Shown: positions 32,809 to 45,104 of the stretch, piece by piece | Layout: every line of letters starts with the position of its first letter | How positions within the stretch are numbered: the stretch's first letter is position 1 | Assembly (NCBI GenBank): GCA_950295325.1 | Contig: OX485808.1 | Location: 20,912,527 to 20,976,526, forward strand | DNA from: Polytrichum commune | Lineage: Eukaryota > Streptophyta > Polytrichopsida > Polytrichales > Polytrichaceae | Direction: 5' to 3' | Length of the DNA stretch: 64,000 nt | Translations under genes and position numbers: made by a program | Notes under the pieces: generated by a model | The model's database searches: none | Told to the model about the DNA's origin: nothing | The model's input: the letters and a program-made list of their open reading frames with translations, nothing else

Positions 32809-35621
32809 CCCTGAACCATATTGATACTAAGACAGTTTCACCTATGTATGAAAGTTCTTGGATGGTATATAGATCTGAATAATATCTAGACATTACAATA
32901 CCCTAAATTCAAAAAAAAATCATATCACATTTATAATAATATGTTTATAAGGAAGTGAACTCCATGCAAGCTTGTGTCAAACTTCGAGAAGTGGTATGCA
33001 ATTTTCTTTAAAATAATTATAAGACTATCAAAACTTGGATATAACTAATATCTACAAATTTTATATGTTGAAGTTCATCTTTCACATTCACTAAACAATC
33101 ATACTATGAGCCCATACCTACAAACTAAAGTGGAATTTTTCTCGAGGGAAACATAATACTTCAAAGCTTGAAACTTGTTTTCTAATCTATCGGAGGTCAC
33201 ATCAACAAACACGCACATGAAGTGTAGAGGAAGATTAAGACATGTAACCAAATTACGTGACAAGTATGCGGACTTTGGAGGAATCGATGTTCTGTCCTTG
33301 TCACTCTTAATAACCTTTTTGTTTAGTTATCCTAACCCTTTATGGCCTCAAGTTCCCAACATAGGACTTTCAATTTCAAATGATTGGATCTTGCTATAAA
33401 ACAATTTTTTTCATACATTTTTGTTCCTTCTAGATGTAGCTATTGAAATCATACATCACCCTCAAAAGCTCAATTATAGAATTTTTATGCATGGTTATCA
33501 TACATACACCTCATGAAGTGATCACTCTCAAGAGACAAAGTGATCACTCTCAAGAGACATTATGATCACTTCAAGGTCATATCATATTTGCAACTTTCCG
33601 TCAATCCATGATATCGACAACAACTACCAAATTTCTAACAATTTCTATCAAAATTTTTTTTACTAGAATAAGGGTGTTGTAATTATTCTATACGCATTAT
33701 GGAGTTTAATGATATAATAAAATTTTGAAACTAGCTTGAAGTAAGTTATACTACAAGAATCACAAATTGTTGCCACTAATTTTTTCCTTCTATTACAAGG
33801 TAAGTTTTAGGTAGTTAAAAACTATTACGTTTTTAGACATTTAAGAGTCTAACACTGAAGTAATTTAGGTCTATGTAGTATGTGCCTATTCTTTTTATTT
33901 TATTCATCGAGACGTACTCAAAAACCTACATTCATGAGTGCTCTTTTGTGCATGCAAGGAGTGCTCTTGAGATCTAATGATGCAAATCAAGTAATCAATG
34001 TCAAGGACTGCATACTAGGAGTCAAGATATTCTATACTTCATCATGTGTTTGTGAGGTGGCTAAATTATGAGTGACCACTTTGCTCTCACTTTGAAATTT
34101 GGATCGTAGCAAATAGCTTTGAGAGTCTTGAGAAGTGATGTGATTGTGTAATTGATGCCATGACAATAAATAATTGAGAGGGGACGGCCGCATCTAAATT
34201 CTCATTCAAAAAGATATCCGATTGTATTCCAATTTTATTTTTTACTAGTGGGTCCTTTTAACTTCTCAAATAAAGAATCAATACTAGTCATAGGCAAAAT
34301 AGTTTCCATACAATGGTACCTTGAAGGCAAGGTTGTAATCATCCAACAAGGAACCGGTGTATGGGTTGGTTTGCCAATTCATGTCAGCTGATCTCAAGTA
34401 TAATTCAAGGTCTTTTAAGCTACTTCTGATGTCAAATCAACTAAAGCAAGTTATATCCGAGTTACATACTATCTCAAAGTTTTTATCTTGGATGAATGAG
34501 AGGTAAGCTCATATATGATAATACCCTCTCTCTTATTCTAAACTTGTGAATAATAAACTAAAGTTCGGAATTGGTCTTCCTTCATATCCCAGTTGAACTA
34601 CACCGGTATGTGGAATTAGGTTGCCTATGCGAATCGTTTGCTTCTTTACCCATGCAAATTATCTAGAGTCAAAACTAGATTTAAAGTGAATTCTAGCTTT
34701 GTTTATTCATTTGTATAGCAACCACAAGAAGAAGAAGAAAATATTTAATTTGTTACTATGGTACTAACACATCAAAGTAGTGTGGAATGTCAGTAAATGA
34801 GGGTGAGGCAACCTATTTGCATATATTAGTGTAGATGTAATAATTGCTTTCTCAAAGTTTGTTGTCTCGTTCAGGTACATGTTCACAATACCTACTATTG
34901 GAGAGGGCAAAAATGTTGATTTCAATGTAGATCCCGGGGATTGCTATTCTAAGAAAGATTAGCACCTAATTTGGGGTCAATGAACAAGAATTACTCTCTA
35001 GAGGTGAATCATGAATCAACAATAGATCTATGGGGACAACTTTTTACTGCACCTGTACTGGTAGGTGTTGGGAAACAAAATTCACCTCGTTCATGCAAGT
35101 TCCAATGACTTGTTCACACATCAAACGTTGATGTACAAAATCTTTAAATGATGAAGTATGGATTCCATTGCCAAGCAATTTCAAGACACATCCTTCCTGA
35201 GTTATGGCAACATTAAGAGCAACCACAACAATATGTTGTTAGAATCTTGGGTAGGTCACTTAGTGCATTTTAAAAACAGTGCGCAACCTAATACATGGAG
35301 GAATCAATTCCTTTGACATAAAACTTATAAAAGACTTCCACATAATTTAGGGTCTGTTAGAAGTAGATAATCATATTGCAGTAACGTAGGCAAACTTTAA
35401 ATGTGGGTCGTTCAATTTTTTTCATGAATAATACAAGGGTCGAAGATAATGACCTTAGGATTATTGTGTCTCCACTCTAACACCCCCCCCCCCTTTTGCG
35501 ATGCATGATGATACACTAATATTGAACCCTAAATATGAAGACTTGTAAGCAATTTTTTAATTTGTTGCCTAATTTTCTTGCTACATTTTTCATTCATGGT
35601 ATGCTCTTGGAATGATTTGCT
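32809..35621. other. Gene-free stretch
   Basis: AT-rich, without recognisable proteins. A 22-bp unit (TGATCACTCTCAAGAGACA...) is tandemly duplicated near 33519-33562. A C run lies near 35483-35493. Confidence 0.5.
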
Positions 35622-35626
35622 TCATG

Positions 35627-36236
35627 GGGTGCAAGCACGGTAAAGTGGACCAAAAAAATGCTCCAGTATACTAAAACTATAGTTTTTTATCAACAGCCTA
35701 AAAATAGTAACAATGTGTTGTTTAAATTGGATTTATTTCATGATGGCCTATATTGTTGTGTTAAGTACTCAAACATAGAATACCAAGTTGAGTTCTTCAA
35801 ATTTTATCATTAAAAGTGATGCTCAAAAGCAAATGATTGAATCTGGTTTTGGACATAAATTTCATGACCTTAAATATTTTGAAGTTAGATTTTTTTCAAA
35901 TTCCTTGAATTCATTATACACTTGATGGCATCATCACAAAAATTTGTAAAAATATGTCAATTTAATGTTATTTTATTGTATTTGAAAAAAAATTAGACAA
36001 TTACTTGTTCAATATCACCTACTTGCACACCACTTGCATTATCTTCTAAAATATGTAGACTTTTCTTGGAATTGTTTTGGTCATCATGAATTGCTTGGCC
36101 TTGTAGATCACTATGTTTTAAAAATGTCTATTAAGATTGTCTTTTACAAAATTCAAAGTTAATATATAGTTTTGGGTCACTTTCACTGAAACCTAGGCAT
36201 GGATCAGGAGCTACCCACTTTACCGTGCTTGCACCC
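35627..36236. mobile_element. 610-bp TIR element with 22-bp perfect ends
   Basis: Perfect 22-bp terminal inverted repeats, starting GGGTGCAAGCACGGTAAA, lie at 35627-35648 and 36215-36236. They are flanked by TCATG at 35622-35626 and 36237-36241, a probable 5-bp target duplication. The interior is AT-rich and non-coding. A 5-bp duplication does not fit the common plant superfamilies (hAT 8, PIF 3, Mutator 8-11, mariner 2), so classification is left open. Confidence 0.88.
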
Positions 36237-36241
36237 TCATG

Positions 36242-38862
36242 TTGTTGCAATTGGGGGCATTCATGGTTGAGGTACTACTTTTGGGACAAAGGACTTAAGG
36301 ACTTAAGGAATAGTGGATTTCGGTGTTTATCATGATTTACTATTATTTGATCAATAAATTTTAAATAAATAAGTAGATAGTTCATAGGCTATATCAAGAA
36401 AGATATTATTTCTTATCAAATAAACACCAATAATAGAGAAATTCCCTATGAAATAAGTAGATAAGTCATAAAACTTGAAAAGGGGTCAAATGACTTGTTT
36501 GGGCCACATCAATGGCATTTTTTGCTATTTAGGTGTGCATTGGTGGTCAATTATTTCCTGTTTTGCATCTTGGTACCTTGGTATAAGTGTCATGTGTCCA
36601 TTCATATAATTTTTTTTGTCCAATTCTAATACTAGACGTTCCTTTTAGGTGTGGCCGTGATTATATGTATTTTTGGCCATGTTTGGTGCCACATGTAAAG
36701 TTGGGCAATTGGTATTCAATACATGTTTGGTTCTGTTGGTACACACTTGAACGATGATTGTGAGGGAAAAAATTGGGATCGTTTCGATTAATTCTTGTCG
36801 TCCTTTTCATTCCTTGATCCTAAGGTGAACAATTAAGACAACACTCCAGATGTCCTTTAAGGAATCAAAATGATATCTTAGATGACCCTATTCCTTCTAA
36901 ATTAACTTTGTCGGTGTACTCAATATGGAGTATGAATTGTAGGTATGATCCAAAATATGCTTCACAATACAAATCTAAGCATACCAAGCATGTGAAGTTA
37001 TCTAAAAAAGTCCTTTTTCCGTTAGACACCCAAAAGTAGAACCCCAACCGTAAATGCCCCCAATTATATGTTGTGTCTCTTTGAAGTGTTGCACTTGTAT
37101 GTTTGCAATGATACGTACGCATCATGCATTTTTGTTGCCATGTTTTTTGGCACCACTTTTGCAATGAACTAGGATTTAAGTAAATATGGACTAAAAACTT
37201 GTGCAAAATTATAAATGCCTTTGAGAGTATATTTTGCAAAGTTGGGACATGAACATTGGAAAACAAATTATTTGGGGGAAGGAGCAAGAAGACTATGATG
37301 AAACTCCCAATTTTCATATACTTTGAGGAGGAATATGGTCAAATAATCCCATTAATTTAGTGTTATTTTTCACAAATAACATAGTGTGCATGCAACTAGT
37401 ATAAGCTACAACAAAAAGACGCAATCTAGAACTATAATTGATTGCCGTCATTTCCATCATTGGGTCTGCCGATAGAAGTGCACATATGAAATTACATTAT
37501 GTCCAAAATTCATGCATAAATTCAAATTTACTTAAAACTTAGTTGATGCATATACTTTTGAATTAACGTTTTCTAGTTAAAAAGAATATAAACTACCAAA
37601 ACATGCAATAACACTAGCAATATAACTAATGATAGGGTGGAATAAAATACATCATTTTCAAGAATTAAGTAATGCTAGGGAGTTGTTTAATTTGTGTTTT
37701 GGAGGTTTGTAGCCCTTGCACAACGACCCCTCAACTGCACGTGGTGCATGAAAATTCTATAGAGTGACTTACCCAAAGTTAGAATTGGTTAACTTTCAAA
37801 CCTACATAAATTCAAGGCGAAGAGGCTCATAGAGTTGCAAAACTACAACATCAATATATTTTATGTCAAGGACATGCGAATTGATTATAGAAATGCAAAA
37901 AACTTACCATGCCCGGCCATCACTTTTATTGGGTTTAAGACACTTATATTTAAGGTGTCTAATTTCAAAGAACCCTAGAAAAAAAAACCCATTTTTGACA
38001 ATCGGGTGTTGAAATTGACATGAAGGTATGGTGCCCAAGTCAACATTGGTCATGTTGGAGTCAAGATTGCAAAGTTATGGTCATTGACTTATTTGGTGAC
38101 TTGTCATAAAGACTTTGATGCATAGCATTTAAGAATCCACACACTAGGCATAATTCAATTAGTGTAGTGTTAGCTAGCATTTGAAAATATGAGCATATGA
38201 GATCTAGGCAGCTTGTCTTGTGTTGGTGAAAAAATTCTTGCAAATCTACAACAATGAGTTTCAAAAATTTCAATGACATAGGATGAGTTTCACCAATGCA
38301 AAATAAGTTGCCTAAGACTCAAGAGCTTGTAGTGTGGAGTGCTCTTACAAAGGATATAAAATTCTACATATTACATTTTGTGTGATCTATAAAGTGTATA
38401 CTACATGTTTGTGTTGAACTTATTATATACTTTAATCCAAAGTAAGGAAATATGACACCAAGTAGCTCAAAGTTAATCTTTTGGTAATCCACACTAATTG
38501 GATAAACGTTGTAGTTTGCTTACAATGTGTTACACTTAATCGGCTCAATATTGTCTTTGACATTATTTGTCAACTTGACATCGCTTGTCTTTATGCCAAA
38601 TGGTGTTGGTGTAATAAAATCATGTTCTATGGTAACATGCACTTCTAATTTGTGGATACATGAATGCAAAAAAATTAGTGTCATCTATTTTACTTTGGAT
38701 TGATAACCATATTTGCACTTGAGTGGCCAAACTTGATGATTGTGTCAACATGGTAACACTAATAGCTATTGCCTTAGATCATAAATGGGTAACTTACATT
38801 GATTGTCTATGCCACAAATTAACTGATTTCATATAATAACCACACTAAATAGGCAATTTGGT
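36242..38862. other. Gene-free stretch
   Basis: AT-rich, with short unrecognised frames only. The longest, 36865-37317 on the minus strand, shows no known domain. Confidence 0.5.
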
Positions 38863-39420
38863 GTGCCATTGGAATTGATGCATTGTATTGATTAGAGTGG
38901 CCTCCATGACATGTTATCTAACGAAATGTGTCCCATGTCACGTTCTTAGGTTGTTGCCTACTGTTTCCAACATTGATTGCATGGGTTGACGACAAATAGT
39001 GTGAGCCACACTAAATCAAATATTGAGTGTACCCAACCTTGCCAACATGACACTCACTAACCAATTATTAATGAGTTAGTGTGGCATTAGAATTGATGTG
39101 CCATGTTGATTAGAGGGGCCTCCATAACTTGTTGTGCAGCGACAAGTGTCCCATGTCACCTTCTATGGTTGACATAATCATTGCATCAGGTTGACGATGA
39201 ATAGTGTGGGTGGCACTAAGTCAAATTTTTGGTGTACCAAAGCTTGTCAATAGCCTAACATTTAGTGCATGCACAAAATAAATTTGCTTCAATCAAAAAT
39301 GGGTAATACACATCAGTTGTCTACAACATTGATTAGCAAACTTAGAGTAATAACTAAACTATAAATATGATATAGTGTGGCATTGGAATTGATGCACCAT
39401 GTTGATTAGAGTGAGCAACA
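38863..39420 (+). repeat. Three-copy degenerate tandem repeat
   Basis: Units are anchored by GTGTGGCATTGGAATTGATG-like phrases near 38863, 39085 and 39380. Each is followed by GTTGATTAGAGTGGCCTCCAT-like and GTGTCCCATGTCACCTTCT-like sequence and a TTGACGACAAATAGTGTG block. Periods are roughly 220 and 300 bp. It is non-coding. Confidence 0.65.
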
Positions 39421-40477
39421 TGCGGCCACCTTCTATGTTTGCCACCTAAGGTAGACAACCCTAATCTTAATCTTATCTTAATCTTATCTTAATCAGGAAC
39501 CTATATATGAGTGGTAGGTGGTAGGTGTGGCTCCAAGAACGGCTACTAAAAAGACACGTGTTTAAAAGAAATTAGAGTACATGCCCAAATTATGATAATC
39601 ATTATAAATTCAAGAGTCAATATGATTAGGGGGGCCTACATGAACATTTTACGAGCATGAAATTTTCACTTTGATAATGAATAGGTATTCACATGAGCTC
39701 CAAAAATCACGAGGAAAGTGACTATGGCCTCGATTTAATTTTGCTAACCATCTCATCATAAATCACATGTTTCATATCCTAGGAAAAGTGGCGAGTGGAA
39801 AAAATAACTATTAAAGACCCATCTACCTTACTAAGGATTGCAAATCTTGTTTATGTGGGTCAATGATGAATCATGTGGGCCACACTAAATCATCATATGT
39901 TTAAATTGTACTTAGTGTCACCAATTCTATTTGTCATTGCTCTATAGTAACTGTAAACTGCCAGTGTAGTGTCACCAACACTAAATGTAAAGCTAATATT
40001 AATCGTCATTCCTTGTTAAATTATTTGGGCATCATAGATCTACAATGTTGCAATCACTGCCACTTGCAAAACTAACTATTTTTTATCCAAGTTGCAATCA
40101 TCCATGACAATGTTTCATTCCATGAATGTTAAGATGCAGTGAATACCAGATTCTCATATTCATTTCTCAATAATTCACGTGGATTTCATCCAAATTTCAA
40201 TCATCCATGACAACATTCATAAACTCATACATGAGAAGCGTCATTAGAAAAGTTACCGCAATGACATAAAATAGCATATGACACTAAGAATTAATTGTAC
40301 ACCTTTTATGATATTTAGTATCGCTTACTAGTTGTTATTACACATTGCAACAACATCGTACTTAGAAGTTCAATTTTTACCAACCAAAGTTCAATAGGTT
40401 GTTCAAACATTGCAGAACATAAATGACTTTGCTTGGTAAAATATTACATTCTCAATAATATTCTCATTAAGACTGCC
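39421..40477. repeat. Repeat family D (reverse) and family F copy 2
   Basis: About 39520-39720 carries family D phrases in reverse (GACACGTGTTTAAAAGAAATTAGA, TTCACTTTGATAATGAATA). About 39895-40345 is family F in reverse (GTGTCACCAACACTAAATG, ATTCCTTGTTAAATT, CAATCATCCATGACAA). No gene. Confidence 0.6.
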
Positions 40478-40720
40478 ATTTTTTCTCTTACAATGCAGTT
40501 GAAAACGAGGCATGCTTTTCAATGTTGGAGTGTCCCTTATACAACCCCAGTGTAGATAAATTTCCATCAATATTTTAAAATGTAGTATTAGGGATCCTCG
40601 AGTCTTTCTTCCAATTGGATCATCAAGTTGGCATTAGTCTCTATCTCACGGAGGCTACTGCACTTTGCCACTCTAGAAAAGTTGTTGGTTTGAGACCATC
40701 TTGATGTACATTCAGTCTCA
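40478..40720 (+). pseudogene. LINE-type CCHC finger fragment, + strand
   Basis: Translating on the + strand gives YNAVENEA...LECPLYN followed, after stops, by a tract ending LYLTEATALC. The same peptide, better preserved, is encoded on the minus strand at 56017-56275. It is the C-terminal zinc-finger end of a retrotransposon ORF, decayed by stops and loss of the first cysteines. It belongs to a different LINE family from the large element at 17350. Confidence 0.7.
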
Positions 40721-43719
40721 TTAGCCTTTTGACTTCTTGGATTCAAAAATCAATTTCATTTCATTAATTGGTCACAACACTGCGTAACTCTGAATAGTAA
40801 CATGGATAATCAGTGTAGCAAAAAGTTGAATAAGTTGTTTGGACATTATAGAACACAAACGACAATATTTTAGTATGGTAAAATATCACAATCTTAAGTA
40901 AACAGTTCCGTAAAGTCCAAATAGTAAGCGACACCCAAAAAAACTATAAACAATGGTGTTCCCATAGAAGATATGCCTACATCCTCCTTACATAGTACCT
41001 CCCACAAAACACCCACCCAAACTTACGCCAAAATGTTGGGTAAAGTTGGCCAGGTGGCATGTCCACCTATGATTCCAAAGGTCACCAAGTCATGCCACCT
41101 AGGCAAGTAGGTGTAGGAATAGGTGTAGGTATAGGCCCACCCACCAACTTTAACCCCCAAAATCCCACTAAGTTTCCAAGGTGGTTGGGGAAGGGCGGAA
41201 GGTACAAATGTACATCCTCCGTAGATTTTGGGCCCCAAGGTACATTATGTCCCACCTACATATATTCTAGCCCTAAGCCTAGGCCCCCCAACGGTTAGCT
41301 CCCCTCTTCCTCATCAACCTCCTCCCTCCACCCAAGGGCTTCCTTAAATGATGTGGTGTTTCCCTACTCCACTTTTGACTTACCCCCCCCCCCCCCAACA
41401 ACCCCATTTAAGAGTGTTTTTGTAGCTTAAGATGTTGGCTATGGCTCCCATGACCATGTGCAACCCACCCCACCTCCCCCCATCTTTCTTGTCCACCACG
41501 TCCATTTTAGATCCCCCCGCACATGCACTATATTCACACCGATTCCATCTCCAATTTCGCCCGTCACGCTTTCTCGCAATTTTCTCTCCGTGAATCTCGG
41601 GTGTGATTTGTAAATGGGGTTTTGTTTCGTCATGTTGTTGTTTTTTACATCTTAGTCGCACTTGAGTGTTTAGCGTTGGAAGCGGGTGCACAAAGAGGTG
41701 CCATTTTTTTTATCATGGACTTTGGACGGAGGTTTGTTTTGTTTAGTTGTGCGACTGCACTTGAGATTAGTGTTGGAGCCGGTACGCAAGAGGTGTCGCA
41801 ATTTGGTTGCCATTTTCATGAGTTTTGTTCTTGGTTGTGGGTTAGGTTGGGTTTGTGTTGTGTTTGGCTACGTTTTTGTTGATGTTTAGTTGCGGTTTAG
41901 TTAAATTAGCAAAGGAAGTGGTGAGAGGGAGGGAGGGACGGACGCGGTTTGTCGCATTTGTTGTTGTTTCTTTTTTGGGGTCAAGTTTGATATCGATTGT
42001 GGGGTTGGTCGTGTGTTTGGCTGTGAAGTTTCACGTGGTTTTGTTTGGTTTTTGTCGCACTTTCCTGTAGCGCTTGCATTGGAGTGGAAGGGGTTAGTGG
42101 CAGGCTTTCTCATCTCATTTCGCTTGGGTTTGGAGGAGGAAGATGATCATCTTGCTTTCACGATGCAAGTGAGGTTTCCCGTACAAATCATGGCACTGAC
42201 ACTCGAGGAACAGGGAGAGCAAAAGTGGTTCATTCCCCGACTCGGAGCCTCAGTGACACACAATTAAAATTAGCCCATTTTGTCTGCAAGGGCACGCTGG
42301 CGTTGGAATCCATCCAGTTTGAGATAAGATGTAACTTAAAAAAAACGTATATCTTCATTTTCGGATCCACGTCTTGTGGACTCATCGTATTAATTAACAC
42401 TCTCTCTTCTCTTCTCTCTCTCCCTGCACCAAGCGTGAGTCGGGGAATATTCCTCCTTCTCTTGACCTCCCTTGCCTTTTTATTTACAATTTCGCTCACG
42501 AAGCCGGAGGTTTTGGAGTTTTGCGGTTTGAGTTTTCAAAGGAAAGAAAGCTGCTGTGCAGTCAGTAACTTTTTTGACTTTGCATGGTTTTAGTGAAACT
42601 GAACACCCCTTTAGACCGTCGTTGGGCGGTTTTTCGACCACCTTTCGGATTCCGGGTGTCTCTTTAGTTTGTTTTGGAGAGTATCTTTTCCCCCCTCGCA
42701 GAAATCGAGTTTTTGTGTTTTTAACCCTTCCAACCCATGTGCACGAATCGACGAAGGTTTGCACATTTTGCACGTGACTTTGTTGACGTGCAAAAGAATT
42801 TTGGATGCAGTAGTAATCAACGACGATTACGACGAGAGTGGGTGGCGAGAAATGAGCACAATGGTTGAGATAAATTTGCGCCTAATTTAACCCATGGGAT
42901 GGCCATTGACATGGCCATAACTCACCCTTCCTCAATGTGGGTGTTGAATGAAGAGTTGATGAGCGATGAATTTTGGCGAAGATTGAAATCTGGAGGTAGG
43001 TAACTCCCACCCACATTTTGTCAGGTGATGGGTGGAAGTAGTAATTAAATTTGAATGTTTTTCAGAGAAGGCAAGTTATATAGCAGCCTCAGAAGTCAAG
43101 GATTTGCATTGAAGGTGTAGGCTAGGTCGAGGGTAATTAATTGGTTACGACCTTTCCGGTGTCATGAATGTCTGCCTGAAGGAAAAAAAGTGTGGATCCC
43201 ACCATCATCCAGATTCCATGGTACTTACACTCTGTGGCGATTCGGAGGCTTCCAAAATGAATCATCATCAACTATCCTCAAAAGATTTTAAAATAAAATA
43301 GAATTATTCAAGCCGAAATGAGTGACCTACATGCCACAGGTCTACCTTCAACAGTTGAGCATCCTCCTTCCAATTCTTCAACTTCAACTTTCAACTTCAA
43401 CTTCTTCTTCAGCACCCAAGTTGTGGAGTGTTTCTTGGCTTCATCAACTTGTCAACCATAGTTTTGGGTTAGGTAGATTTTCATTTTTATTCTTATTTAT
43501 AAGGTGGAAATTTAGCACAAAGCCAGACTCATCTCTCCTTCAATTTGCCACTTCTCACTACGATCATCATTGTTGCTCATCTGATCCCAAAATCTGCACT
43601 TGAGTGAGACTCACTGACTTCTGCGGAACTCAGAAGAGAAAAAGAAAAAGAAAAAGAACGGGCAAGCGCTAAGAGAGAGGAGGGCAATCGTTTCGGTTTT
43701 TTGTTGTTCTCATCGGAGG
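40721..43719. other. Gene-free stretch upstream of the membrane-protein gene
   Basis: 41100-41150 is a GTAGGTGTAGGAATAGG-like low-complexity run, and 41384-41397 a C run. From 41440 on the sequence becomes more GC-rich with many overlapping short frames on both strands, typical of promoter or untranslated sequence. A CT-rich patch lies at 42398-42424. I could not support any coding exon. Confidence 0.4.
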
Positions 43720-43728
43720 TATATAAAG
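43720..43728 (+). promoter_or_regulatory. Candidate TATA box
   Basis: TATATAAAG about 1.4 kb upstream of the ATG at 45105. The interval would then be a long, possibly spliced leader. There is no direct evidence for the transcription start. Confidence 0.35.
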
Positions 43729-43796
43729 GTGCACATATTTGGATGTTGGAGTTGTATACTTGCAGTACGAGAGGGCGAGTATATTTTCATGTAGTT

Positions 43797-43827
43797 ATGT
43801 ATGTATGTATGTATGTATGTATGTATG
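43797..43827 (+). repeat. GTAT microsatellite
   Basis: About seven tandem GTAT units in the presumed leader of the membrane-protein gene. Confidence 0.9.
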
Positions 43828-44049
43828 AATGATTGATTTGATGATGTTGTATTCGAAGCCAGCTCCTGAGATTCTTCTTGTGCAGTGAGTTCCTGCAGCT
43901 GCAGTTGCTGATAATTGCTTGCCAGTTGATGCGCTCGAAGTTCGTGGGCTAAGATTTATTTCGATTTTTTTTTGTTGAAGTTACACCTTTCGGTGCTGGA
44001 GTTTCCCTCTGGATTTCCAGTGTGCTCTTGGGTGATGAGCGGAAGAACT

Positions 44050-44480
44050 TTGTTGCGAGGGAAGTCTAGCTTTGTTGGTGGTTCTGGAGCTCCTGCTGCT
44101 GCTTCAGCTTGTGGGTTACCTTAACTCCGACTTTGACAAAAACCTCTTTTGCAATAAAACTTCGGAGAAATTTGGAGAAGGTCACTGTCGGAAGGAGAAA
44201 ATCAAATTTTGTTGCGAGGGAAGAAGAGCTAAAGTTAGCCTTCGAAGTTCGGAGCTCCCGACCATTTGCTCTTAGTGGGTTAATAACTCAAGTTCGGTGG
44301 CAAACCGCTTGTGCAACAATACTCTGGTTGAAATTTTTGAGGAAGATTGCTTTCGGAGGAGGGAAAGAGGGTTTTAAGGCTTCTTCGGAGCTGCTGCTGC
44401 TGCTGCTTCTTCTTCAACCGGACCATTTTTGCGCTTGTGGGTTAACTTGAGCTCAGTTGGCAAAACCACAACTTTGGGGA
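44050..44480 (+). repeat. Three-copy tandem repeat in the presumed 5' leader
   Basis: Degenerate units are anchored by GTGGGTTA at about 44110, 44275 and 44437 (period about 163-165 bp). They share a GTTGCGAGGGAAG block and a CTGCTGCTGCTTC block. Frames across it are inconsistent between units, so it does not look coding. Confidence 0.65.
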
Positions 44481-44492
44481 GAAATTTTGGGA

Positions 44493-44522
44493 GGAAGGGA
44501 AGGGAAGGGAAGGGAAGGGAAG
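44493..44522 (+). repeat. GGGAA tandem run
   Basis: Five-base units (GGGAA) repeated about five times, in the leader region. Confidence 0.85.
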
Positions 44523-45104
44523 GTCGGTTCGGGTGGAAAGGGTTTGATAAACCAAGTAACTTTGATAAGTTATTCCACCGCTTCAAATCTCCACATTCGT
44601 GCTCCTTGGGTTTCGTAGAATCGTTGCCAAGTTTTCATGGCTACTCTGAACTAAAGTGGCTGCTGTCTACTTACCGAAGAAGGAAAAATCCCCTCCTCCG
44701 CCTTCAAATTGCAGTCTTGGCTCACAATAAGGATGTCTTGATGTGTTTGCTTATCGCCCACTTTGAGGCAGCCCATGGGTCCAGGTTCTTGAGGAGAGAA
44801 TGAGAAGAAGCAAGACACTCAAACTCAAACTCAACCTTTACATGAAAGTGGGTTCATCAGCTATGGAGTTGATACTGATGATGAACTCTGGAAGGAGTCT
44901 CGATGGCTAAGTTTTTTAGGAGCTTCCTTTCCTTCATTATTGCGGAGAACGGTAGGCAGATGAAAGTTGAAAGTTGGTCCGCTGATGATGGGCGAGCGCC
45001 TATGGTTTGAGGAATTTTGAGGAGGGTTAGGGATCCGGAATCAGTGAGTTTGTGGTGTGGTTGGGAAGATTTTTTGGGTGGAGAGGAGGATTTTAAAAAA
45101 AAAA

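Noticed and set aside
44429-44803. 124-codon frame upstream of the membrane-protein gene
   Set aside because: It runs through GGGAA repeats and the third leader repeat, with low-complexity translation and no homology recognised.
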